Part shown: one piece after another, positions 1 to 6,737 of the stretch
How positions within the stretch are numbered: the first letter of the stretch is position 1
Layout of the letters: every line of letters starts with the position of its first letter
NCBI GenBank assembly: GCA_964413755.1
Contig: CAYPTW010000121.1
Coordinates: 1-6,737, forward strand
DNA from: XN24 sp964413755
GTDB lineage: Bacteria > Pseudomonadota > Gammaproteobacteria > Steroidobacterales > XN24
Direction: 5' to 3'
DNA: 6,737 nucleotides
Translations under genes and position numbers: made by a program
The notes under the pieces: model-generated
The model's input: the letters and a program-made list of their open reading frames with translations, nothing else
Told to the model about the DNA's origin: nothing
Database searches by the model: none

Positions 1-257
<257 letters not shown>

Positions 258-263
258 GAGGCC

Positions 264-270
264 AAAGGAA
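264..270 (+). promoter_or_regulatory. Ribosome binding site of phoU
   Basis: AAAGGAA lies in the 19-nt gap between pstB and phoU, with GGA ending 7 nt before the ATG at 277. It is the clearest Shine-Dalgarno sequence in the window and fixes the phoU start. It also shows that phoU has its own initiation signal and does not depend on coupling to pstB. Confidence 0.8.
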
Positions 271-276
271 ACTCAC

Positions 277-1023
277 ATGACAGAGCTCTCCGAGACTCAT
301 ACAGTCAGGGCCTACGACAACGAGATGGACCAGCTGCGGATGCTGGTGCTCAAGCTCGGCGGACTGGTGGTGGACCAGATCGCGCTGGCGCGCCGAGCGC
401 TGCGGGAGCGCGACGATGAGCTCGCGCGCAAGGTGATTGCACGCGAGATCGAGGTGAACCAGCTCGACACAGACGGCGAGGAGCTGGCCTTCCGTCTCAT
501 CGCGCGGCGCCAGCCCATTGCCACCGACCTGCGCGTCGTCATCGCCATGATCCGCACCATCACCGACCTGGAGCGCGCCGGCGACGAGGCCAAGAAGATC
601 GCCAAGACCGCGCGCCGCCTGACGGTCGACGAGGTCGAGCCCGTGCCGGAGTTCAGCCGCGCCATCGACCGCATGGCTGAGCTCGCGGGCAAGCTGCTGC
701 GCGAAGTCCTCGAAGCCCTCGACGGCTTCAACGCCGACAAGGCCATCCGCGTCGCGGCCGAGGACCGGCACCTCAATTGGGAATACAAGCAATGCCTGCG
801 CCTGGTGCATGAGTCGCTCGCGAAGGACGCCTCGCACATCGAGCACGCCGCCGAGATCGTCATCGCTATCAAGGCGCTGGAGCGCATCGGCGACCACGCC
901 AAGAACATCGCCAAGTACGTCATTTACGTGGTCCAGGGCCGCGACGTGCGGCACGTCAAGACCAAGCAGCTGGCGAAGGAGATGGGCGCCGAGGTCACGC
1001 CGCCGCCCGGCAAGGGCGCCTGA
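277..1023 (+). CDS. phoU: Phosphate signalling complex protein PhoU
   Basis: PhoU is a cytoplasmic regulator that links the Pst transporter to the PhoR/PhoB two-component system and keeps the Pho regulon off when phosphate is plentiful (established for the family). The 248-residue protein has two repeated three-helix halves, roughly residues 15-115 and 125-222. Each half ends in the family's metal-binding type of motif: DLERAGDEAKKIAK at 97-110 and LERIGDHAKNIAKYV at 201-215. The conserved RRQPIATDLR at 78-86 is also present. The end is a short hydrophilic tail (TPPPGKGA). Length fits the family (E. coli about 241). The ATG at 277 is chosen because AAAGGAA sits just upstream and the N-terminus (ETHTVRAYDNEMDQL) aligns with the usual start. 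It follows pstB by 19 nt and is the last gene of this operon; the next gene, dapD, converges on it. The long reverse-strand frame over this gene is a composition artefact. Confidence 0.98.
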   Translation: MTELSETHTVRAYDNEMDQLRMLVLKLGGLVVDQIALARRALRERDDELARKVIAREIEVNQLDTDGEELAFRLIARRQPIATDLRVVIAMIRTITDLERAGDEAKKIAKTARRLTVDEVEPVPEFSRAIDRMAELAGKLLREVLEALDGFNADKAIRVAAEDRHLNWEYKQCLRLVHESLAKDASHIEHAAEIVIAIKALERIGDHAKNIAKYVIYVVQGRDVRHVKTKQLAKEMGAEVTPPPGKGA

Positions 1024-1035
1024 CGCTCGACGTCC

Positions 1036-1057
1036 CGCCCGGGCATTGCACCGGGCG
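1036..1057 (+). terminator. Small hairpin just after phoU, possible terminator or 3' end stem
   Basis: CGCCCGG (1036-1042) and CCGGGCG (1051-1057) form a perfect 7-bp GC stem around an 8-nt loop, starting 12 nt after the phoU stop codon. No T-run follows, so it is not a textbook intrinsic terminator. It could be a Rho-dependent 3' end stem, or chance in a GC-rich spacer. Confidence 0.25.
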
Positions 1058-1093
1058 CTGCGTCGCTGCAGGGGGGCGGGCGGCGCGGCACGA

Positions 1094-1171
1094 GTGTTTG
1101 CGGGGACGCTGTGAATACATCCCTGTACGCTCGCTCGCGAACGTCCCTGTTCGCGAGCGCCCCGCAAACAC
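1094..1171 (+). repeat. Structured intergenic repeat, copy A (phoU side)
   Basis: This is a 78-nt element bounded by a perfect 12-bp inverted repeat, GTGTTTGCGGGG (1094-1105) and CCCCGCAAACAC (1160-1171). Inside is a perfect 11-bp hairpin: CGCTCGCGAAC (1132-1142), loop GTCCCT, GTTCGCGAGCG (1149-1159). The 66-nt core (1100-1165) matches copy B, read on the other strand, at 61 of 66 positions with no gaps. The motif CRTCCCTGT occurs twice, at 1118-1126 and 1142-1150. The element begins 70 nt after the phoU stop and contains no believable gene. From memory, cores with 'TGAATACnTCCCTGTA' recur between genes in several gammaproteobacterial genomes; I could not check this here. Possible roles are a 3' end stabiliser, a processing or termination site, or a small non-autonomous mobile repeat. 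Confidence 0.85.
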
Positions 1172-1444
1172 CCATCCCACACCGCCCGCCACGTAACCCC
1201 GCAGCCGGCGCAACCCCCGGCATGCCGGCCGCTCGTCCCTGCTCCGTCCGTGGTCGCGTCGCCACCGCTCGCCCCCAATCAGTCCACACCGACGTCGTGG
1301 CCGCGTTGCGCCATGCGCCATCGTCACGCCGCCGTCTGACCGCTCCGGTGCACATGCAGCGACGGCGCACTTGCACTGGTGGCAGGCACGGGGCGTGTCG
1401 GGTGCGGCGGACCGGCAAACGTGGGTGAGGCTGCGTGATGTGGT
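1172..1444. other. Spacer between the two repeat copies, no gene recognised
   Basis: These 273 nt are C-rich on the + strand, and I can support no gene in them. Open frames through here run in several phases on both strands, give Arg/Pro/Ala-rich low-complexity products, lack Shine-Dalgarno sequences and run into the repeats, as expected of GC-rich non-coding DNA. Minor structure: a 12-bp palindrome CCGGCATGCCGG (1217-1228), and a weak imperfect stem pairing 1345-1352 with 1372-1379. No tRNA, rRNA or recognisable promoter was seen. Confidence 0.6.
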
Positions 1445-1530
1445 GCAGGTCGATGCGGGGCGCTCGCGCACAGGGACGTGCGCGAGCGAGCCTACAGGGA
1501 CGTATTCACGGCGTCCCCGCATCGGCCTGC
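1445..1530 (-). repeat. Structured intergenic repeat, copy B (dapD side, inverted)
   Basis: This is the second copy of the element at 1094-1171, in opposite orientation. Its 66-nt core is 1455-1520. The inner hairpin is again a perfect 11-bp stem: on the + strand CGCTCGCGCAC (1461-1471), loop AGGGAC, GTGCGCGAGCG (1478-1488). The outer inverted repeat is longer than in copy A: GCAGGTCGATGCGGGG (1445-1460) against CCCCGCATCGGCCTGC (1515-1530), 15 of 16 positions paired, the odd one (1450/1525) being a T-G. Beyond GCGGGG/CCCCGC the arms share no sequence with those of copy A. Seen in the direction of dapD transcription, the element begins 65 nt after the dapD stop, mirroring copy A after phoU. 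A 12-bp palindrome, GCGCTGCAGCGC (1529-1540), overlaps its dapD-proximal edge. Confidence 0.85.
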
Positions 1531-1566
1531 GCTGCAGCGCGCAGCGGCCGGCGAGGCACGAAGAGA

Positions 1567-1584
1567 CGCTGCCCTGGCGCAGCG
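1567..1584 (-). terminator. Candidate terminator hairpin after dapD
   Basis: Read on the - strand, CGCTGC, loop GCCAGG and GCAGCG make a perfect 6-bp stem starting 11 nt after the dapD stop, followed by TCTCTTCG. The T-tract is weak (four T in the first six bases) and the stem short, so it may only be a 3' end stem. Position and strand suit the end of the map-glnD-dapC-dapD transcript. Confidence 0.35.
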
Positions 1585-1595
1585 GGCCGGATCGG

Positions 1596-2420
<825 letters not shown>

Positions 2421-2465
2421 GGCGATGTCCAGGGCGGGTGCCGGTTGCTCCGTGACGGGGGGATA

Positions 2466-3665
2466 TTACCGCGTGGCGGCCAAAAAGCGTGCGATACGCT
2501 GCGCGGCCTCGATACATTCTGCAGGCTCGGCGACCAGCGAGATGCGCACGCGACCCGCGCCGGGATTGCCGCCGGCATGGTCGCGCGACAGGAAGCGCCC
2601 GGGTAACGCCGTGACGTTCTCCGCCGCATACAGCCCGCGCGTGAACGCGACGTCATCGCCCGGCACGGCCAGCCAGAGGTAAAAGGCCGCTTCCGGTCTC
2701 TCCACGGCGGTGACTGCGGCGAGGATCGGCACCACGGCATCGAACTTCTGCTGGTACAGGCGCCGGTTGGCAGCGGCATGGGCGTCGTCGTCCCAGGCGG
2801 GGATGCTGGCCAGCTGCACCATTTCCGGGACCGCGCAGCCGTGGTAGGTGCGGTACAGGCGAAAGGCCGCCATCACCTCCGGATCGCCGGCGACGAAGCC
2901 GGAGCGCAGTCCGGGCACGCTGGAGCGCTTCGACAGGCTGTGGAACACCACGCAACGCCGGAAGTCATGGTTACCGGCGCGCAGCGCAGCGCCCAGCAGG
3001 CCCGGCGGCGGGCGGGTCTCGTCCAGGTAGATGTCGGCGTAACACTCGTCGGAGGCGATGAGGAAATCGTGCTCCTCGGCCAGGGCCAGGACCCGCGCCA
3101 GGTACGCCTCGTCCATCACCGCCCCGGTGGGGTTGCCGGGGCTGCAGATGAACAGCACGCGGCAGCGCGCCCAGTCATCCTCCGGCACGGCGTCCAGGTC
3201 CGGCAGGAACCCGGTCGCGGCGGTGGTATCCATGTAGTACGGCTCGGCGCCGGCCAGCAGCGCGGCCCCCTCGTAGATCTGGTAGAAGGGGTTCGGCATC
3301 ATCACCAGCCCGCCGGCGGCAGGGTCCAGTGCAGCCTGCACGAAGGAGAACAGGCCCTCGCGCGTGCCGTTCACCGGCAGCACCATGGTCTCCGGGTCGA
3401 CCGCGCCGACGCCGAGGTCGAAGCGCCGCTCCAGCCAGCGCGCGCAGGCCGCGCGCAGCGAGGGCAGGCCCGCAGCCTTGGGGTAGGTGCCGAGCCGGTC
3501 GAGATGCCCGCACAGGGCGTCGCCGACGAAGGCGGGCGGCGCATGGCGTGGCTCACCGATGGACAGCGCGATATGCGGCCGGTCGGTCGGCGGCGTCGCA
3601 TCCCCCAGCAGGCTGGCAAGGCGCTCGAAGGGGTAGGGGTGGAGGCGCTGCAGCAGGGGGTTCAT
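2466..3665 (-). CDS. dapC: Succinyldiaminopimelate transaminase DapC
   Basis: A PLP-dependent class I/II aminotransferase of fold type I, 399 residues. It most likely converts N-succinyl-2-amino-6-oxopimelate and glutamate to N-succinyl-LL-diaminopimelate and 2-oxoglutarate. The start MNPLLQRLHPYPFERLASLL and the SIGEPRHAPPAFV segment are typical of the gammaproteobacterial DapC subgroup and not of AspC or ArgD. Visible active-site landmarks are NPTG at 178-181, Asp206 and Tyr209 in SDECYAD, the Schiff-base Lys246 in SLSKRSSVPGLRSGF, and the substrate carboxylate-binding Arg374 in RVRISL. Its ATG overlaps the glnD stop in ATGA (3662-3665) and no Shine-Dalgarno is evident, so translation is probably coupled to glnD. 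dapD, the preceding step of the pathway, lies directly downstream, which supports DapC over other aminotransferase activities; in E. coli this step is served by ArgD/SerC-type enzymes instead. Confidence 0.92.
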   Translation of the reverse strand: MNPLLQRLHPYPFERLASLLGDATPPTDRPHIALSIGEPRHAPPAFVGDALCGHLDRLGTYPKAAGLPSLRAACARWLERRFDLGVGAVDPETMVLPVNGTREGLFSFVQAALDPAAGGLVMMPNPFYQIYEGAALLAGAEPYYMDTTAATGFLPDLDAVPEDDWARCRVLFICSPGNPTGAVMDEAYLARVLALAEEHDFLIASDECYADIYLDETRPPPGLLGAALRAGNHDFRRCVVFHSLSKRSSVPGLRSGFVAGDPEVMAAFRLYRTYHGCAVPEMVQLASIPAWDDDAHAAANRRLYQQKFDAVVPILAAVTAVERPEAAFYLWLAVPGDDVAFTRGLYAAENVTALPGRFLSRDHAGGNPGAGRVRISLVAEPAECIEAAQRIARFLAATR

Positions 3666-6331
3666 GAGTTGTTGGCCGGCTGGTCGAGCCGCTCCTTGAG
3701 TTGCCTGCCGAGTGCCGCGCAGCCGGCTTCATCGAGCATGTCGCCCTCGATCTCGGTGATGTAGAACACGTCCTCGGCGCGTTCGCCGACGGTCATGATC
3801 TTCGCGGCGCGCAGCGAGACGCCGCACTCCACGAAGGCCTTGCCGATCTCGCACAGCAGGCCGGGCCGGTCGGCCGCCACCAGCTCCATCACCGTGCGGC
3901 CGTTGGCCGCGTCGCGCGAGAAGGCGAGGCGGGTCGGGGTGGAAAACAACCGTACCTGGCGTGGCGGCTGGCGCATCACCGTCGGCATGCGGCCGCCGTG
4001 CTCCAGCGTCGCCTTGCGCACCGCGTTCTCGATCTGCACCAGGCGTTCGTGGTCGTCGATGGGCGAGCCGTCGCTTTCCAGCACCACGTAGGTGTGCACG
4101 TTGCGCCCGTCACCCACTGGCACCACGCGCGCATCGAGGATGTTCAGCCCGAGCTCGTCCAGGGCGCCGGTGGCACGGGCGAAGCTGTGCTGGCCGCTGT
4201 GCGTGCACACCATGATGGCCGTGCCGCCGCGCCCGGTCTGCTGCTCCACCGAAACCGCGGATTGTTCGCCGCGGTCCTCGAGGCCGGCCAGCACGCGGAT
4301 GTGCCAGGCGATCTCCTCGGGCGTGTGCCGCAGGAAGTACTCCGGCAGGAACCCGCTCCACACTTCGCGCGCCCGGTCCGCCTTGATGCCGCGCGATGCG
4401 AGCAGCGCCAGCGCGCCTTCCTGCGTCTCGGCGACCAGCTGCTCGGAGTCGATGGGCGACTCCAGCCCGGCGCGCAAGGCGCGCTTCACGCTGTCGTAGA
4501 ACTCCTCGAACAGCGAGGCCTTCCAGGCGTTCCACAGCTTCGGGCTGGTGCCGCGCACGTCGGCCACGGTGAGCACGTAGAGGTAATCGAGCCGGTTCTC
4601 GTCGCCCACGGTGCGCGCGAACTCGGCCACCACGGCCGGGTCGTGGATGTCTTTCTTCTGCGCGGTGATGGAGAAGGTGAGGTGGTGCCGCACCAGCCAC
4701 GCCACCAGGCGCGCGTCGTAGGGCGACAGGCCATGCTCGAGGCAGAAGGACTCGGCGTCCACGGCGCCCAGTTCGGAGTGGTCGCCGCCACGGCCCTTGG
4801 CGATATCGTGAAACAGGCCGGCGAGGTAGGCCAGCTCCTGCTTGGGCAGCGCCTGCATGATGCGGCTGCACATCGGCATCTCGTGGTCGAAGCGCGCCAG
4901 GGCGAAGCGGCGCAGGTTGGAGACCACGAACAGGGTGTGCGCATCCACGGTGTAGGCGTGGAACAGGTCGAACTGCATGCGCCCCGTGACGCGGCCGAAG
5001 GCCGGGATGTAGCGGCCCAGCACGCCGTAGCGGTTCATGCGCCGCAGTTCGTGCGTCACGCCCTCGGGCGCCTTGATGATGTCCATGAACAGGCGGTGGT
5101 GGCGCGGGTTCTGGCGGAACTCCTCGTCGATGAGCGGCAGGGCGCGGCGCACCAGGCGGATGGTGCGCGCGCTCACGCCCTTCAGTCCCGGTTCCTGCTG
5201 CAGCAGCAGGAAGATCTCCAGCAGCGCCGAGGGCGTGCGCTCGAAGACTTCTTCGTCGGTCACCTCGAGGAACTCGTTGCGCACCTGGAAGCGTGCGTTG
5301 AGCATGCGCGGCGGCGCCGCCGGGTCGAGCAGGATGGCTTCCTCGAACAGCTGCAGCAGCATCTCGTTGAGACGCGCCAGTTCCTGCACCGTGCGGTAAT
5401 ACTTCTGCATGAACTGCTCGACGGCCAGCGTGTAGGTGGCGTCTTCGTAGCCGAACAGCTTGGCCAGCTTCACCTGGTGGTCGAACAGCAGGCGGTCTTC
5501 GCGCCGCCCCGTGACGGTGTGCAGCGCCCAGCGGATCTTCCACAGGAAGTTCTGCCCGGCCAGCAGGCGCCGGTACTCGTAGTCGGTGAGGAAGCCGTGC
5601 TGCGCCAGCTGGTGCAGGCTGCCGATCCCCAGGTGGCGCTTCGCCATCCAGCACACCACCTGGATGTCGCGCAGGCCGCCGGGGCTGCCCTTGATGTTGG
5701 GTTCGAGGTTGTGCGCGGTGTCGTGGTAGCGGTGGTGGCGGGCAGTCTGCTCGTCGCGCTTGGCGGTGAAGAACTCGGCCGGCGGCCACACCTTGTCGGG
5801 GGCGGTGGCGGCCTGCATGGCTTCGAACAGGGGCTGGGCGCCGTCCAGCAGGCGCGACTCCATCAGCGTGGTGACGACCGTGACGTCGGCCGCGGCCTCG
5901 CGCTCGCAGTCGGCCACCGAGCGCACGCTGTGGCCGACCTCCATGCCGATGTCCCACAGGAAAGTGAGGAAGGCGGACACGCGCTCGCGCCACGGGCCGT
6001 CGTCGCCCGCGGGCATGAGCACCATGACGTCGATGTCGGAGCAGGGGTGCAGCTCGCCACGGCCGTAGCCGCCGACGGCCACCAGGGCGAGCTCGGCGTG
6101 CGCCTCGCCGAGGTGCATGCGCCAGGCGCGCACCAGGGCGATGTCGATGAGCCGCGCGCGCTCGCGCACCAGCACCTCGACCGGTTCCTCGGCGCTGAAG
6201 CGGGCCTGCAGAGCCTGGTCGCCGTGTTCCAGCACCTGGCGGAAGCGCTTGATGGTGTCGGGACCGGGCGGTGCGTCGATCTCCGGCAGCTGCGGTGCGT
6301 CGGGCACGGCGGGCCGGGCGGCGGTTTCCAT
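3662..6331 (-). CDS. glnD: Bifunctional PII uridylyltransferase/uridylyl-removing enzyme GlnD
   Basis: GlnD is the cytoplasmic glutamine sensor of nitrogen control. At low glutamine it uridylylates PII proteins (GlnB/GlnK); at high glutamine it removes UMP, acting on GlnE and NtrBC signalling. The 889 residues match E. coli (890). Domains in order: nucleotidyltransferase with GGYGRGELHPCSDIDVMVL at 87-105 (GG plus the Asp99-x-Asp101 metal pair); a GlnD-specific region with NIKGSPGGLRDIQ at 212-224; an HD hydrolase domain from about 458, with His508-Asp509 in GLFHDIAKGRGGDHSELG; and two ACT domains, about 704-780 and 813-889 (GRTVMELVAADRPGLLCEIG), which bind glutamine. The frame is open up to 6409, but those 26 extra codons overlap map and look unlike a GlnD N-terminus. 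The ATG at 6331, 5 nt after the map stop with a weak GAG upstream, is preferred. The stop overlaps the dapC start by 4 nt. Confidence 0.97.
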   Translation of the reverse strand: METAARPAVPDAPQLPEIDAPPGPDTIKRFRQVLEHGDQALQARFSAEEPVEVLVRERARLIDIALVRAWRMHLGEAHAELALVAVGGYGRGELHPCSDIDVMVLMPAGDDGPWRERVSAFLTFLWDIGMEVGHSVRSVADCEREAAADVTVVTTLMESRLLDGAQPLFEAMQAATAPDKVWPPAEFFTAKRDEQTARHHRYHDTAHNLEPNIKGSPGGLRDIQVVCWMAKRHLGIGSLHQLAQHGFLTDYEYRRLLAGQNFLWKIRWALHTVTGRREDRLLFDHQVKLAKLFGYEDATYTLAVEQFMQKYYRTVQELARLNEMLLQLFEEAILLDPAAPPRMLNARFQVRNEFLEVTDEEVFERTPSALLEIFLLLQQEPGLKGVSARTIRLVRRALPLIDEEFRQNPRHHRLFMDIIKAPEGVTHELRRMNRYGVLGRYIPAFGRVTGRMQFDLFHAYTVDAHTLFVVSNLRRFALARFDHEMPMCSRIMQALPKQELAYLAGLFHDIAKGRGGDHSELGAVDAESFCLEHGLSPYDARLVAWLVRHHLTFSITAQKKDIHDPAVVAEFARTVGDENRLDYLYVLTVADVRGTSPKLWNAWKASLFEEFYDSVKRALRAGLESPIDSEQLVAETQEGALALLASRGIKADRAREVWSGFLPEYFLRHTPEEIAWHIRVLAGLEDRGEQSAVSVEQQTGRGGTAIMVCTHSGQHSFARATGALDELGLNILDARVVPVGDGRNVHTYVVLESDGSPIDDHERLVQIENAVRKATLEHGGRMPTVMRQPPRQVRLFSTPTRLAFSRDAANGRTVMELVAADRPGLLCEIGKAFVECGVSLRAAKIMTVGERAEDVFYITEIEGDMLDEAGCAALGRQLKERLDQPANNS

Positions 6332-6336
6332 GTGGC

Positions 6337-6737
6337 TCAGATCTGGCCCGAGGCGCCCAGGGTGAGCACCTCGTAGCCGTCCTCGGTGACCAGGATGGTG
6401 TGCTCCCACTGTGCCGACAGGGAATGGTCCTTGGTCACCACGGTCCAGCCGTCGGGCAGCAGGCGCACCTGGCGCTTGCCCGCGTTGACCATCGGCTCGA
6501 TGGTGAAGGTCATGCCCGGGACCAGGGCCATGCCGGTGTCCGGCTTGCCGTAGTGCAGTACCTGCGGGTCCTCGTGGAATTCCCGGCCGATGCCGTGGCC
6601 GCAGTACTCGCGCACCACCGAGCAGTGCTGCGCCTCGACGTACTGCTGGATGGCATGACCGATGTCGCCGAGACGCACGCCGGGCCGCACCATCTCGATG
6701 CCGCGGCGCATGGCCTCGTGCGACACCTCGCTGACGC
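6337..6737 (-). CDS. map: Type I methionine aminopeptidase Map (3' part only)
   Basis: This is the C-terminal half (about 133 residues) of the enzyme that removes the initiator Met from nascent proteins with a small second residue. Three of the five metal ligands of the pita-bread fold are visible: the His in YCGHGIG and the Glu residues in FTIEPM and QWEHTI, matching His171, Glu204 and Glu235 of E. coli. The segments VREYCGHGIGREFHEDPQV and MVNAGKRQVR are near-identical to the E. coli enzyme. The two Asp ligands and the start codon lie beyond the right edge. The GTG at 6726 is an internal Val, since the frame continues to the window end (VSEVSHEAMRRG). The end, LTLGASGQI, is several residues shorter than in E. 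coli. It precedes glnD by 5 nt, probably in one operon. Elsewhere map is often divergent from rpsB, but that region is not in view. Confidence 0.97.
   Translation of the reverse strand, partial: VSEVSHEAMRRGIEMVRPGVRLGDIGHAIQQYVEAQHCSVVREYCGHGIGREFHEDPQVLHYGKPDTGMALVPGMTFTIEPMVNAGKRQVRLLPDGWTVVTKDHSLSAQWEHTILVTEDGYEVLTLGASGQI

Noticed and set aside
1069..1087. G-rich run as a possible G-quadruplex.
   Set aside because: It lacks four separate runs of three or more G, so it does not fit the usual pattern.
1172..1444. Possible extension of repeat similarity beyond the outer arms, comparing the sequence after 1171 with the reverse complement of that before 1445.
   Set aside because: Only about 18 of 30 positions match by eye in C-rich sequence, which is not clearly above chance.
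924..1522. Short - strand frames through the repeats, which could be annotated as hypothetical proteins.
   Set aside because: The start regions fall in non-coding or repeat sequence, the frames overlap each other in different phases, and the shared peptide-like pieces come from the DNA repeat rather than from protein conservation.
1024..1595. CRISPR array, tRNA or attachment site in the convergent gap.
   Set aside because: Only two inverted repeat copies are present, with no regular spacers, no cloverleaf with a CCA end, and no integrase gene or direct repeats of the att type.
3701..6376. An 891-codon open frame on the + strand covering nearly all of glnD.
   Set aside because: Its codons lie exactly opposite glnD codons, so it stays open simply because glnD avoids TTA, CTA and TCA, as expected at high GC. 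The product (His/Val/Gln/Ala-rich) resembles no family, and glnD is unmistakable on the other strand.
6332..6409. An upstream start for glnD that would add 26 residues and overlap map.
   Set aside because: The extra residues (His/Gly/Arg/Pro-rich) are the map C-terminal coding region read in another frame; starting at 6331 gives the normal family length.

Overview
This is a GC-rich chromosomal segment from a proteobacterium, most likely a gammaproteobacterium. The evidence is the map-glnD-dapC-dapD order, a GlnD of 889 residues (close to the 890 of E. coli), the gammaproteobacterial type of succinyldiaminopimelate aminotransferase, and a PstB/PhoU pair of ordinary proteobacterial type. Base composition and gene order would suit the Chromatiales/Ectothiorhodospiraceae or a similar high-GC lineage, but I cannot fix the family from sequence alone.

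Layout. On the + strand, the left edge holds the 3' third of pstB (phosphate ABC transporter ATPase), followed after 19 nt by complete phoU. On the - strand, reading from the right edge leftwards, lie the 3' half of map (methionine aminopeptidase), glnD (PII uridylyltransferase/uridylyl-removing enzyme), dapC and dapD. The junctions are tight: 5 nt between map and glnD, a 4-nt ATGA overlap between glnD and dapC, and 45 nt between dapC and dapD. The two operons converge on a 572-nt non-coding gap (1024-1595).

Function. The left operon end belongs to phosphate uptake and Pho-regulon signalling. The right operon combines N-terminal Met removal, glutamine sensing through PII, and two consecutive steps of the succinylase branch of lysine/diaminopimelate synthesis: DapD makes N-succinyl-2-amino-6-oxopimelate and DapC transaminates it. 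All coding parts look intact and conventional.

The unusual part is the convergent gap. It carries two copies of a structured repeat with a 66-bp core, 61/66 identical, in inverted orientation. Each copy lies about 65-70 nt beyond the stop codon of the gene reading towards it, in the same sense as that gene. Each core has a perfect 11-bp hairpin with the same 6-nt loop; between copies one stem pair has changed on both sides (A-T to C-G). Each core is also enclosed by a longer outer inverted repeat whose distal arms differ completely between copies yet stay self-complementary within each. This suggests either a selected structured 3' element or a small repeat that inserted into existing palindromes. 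The 273 nt between the copies holds no gene I can support.
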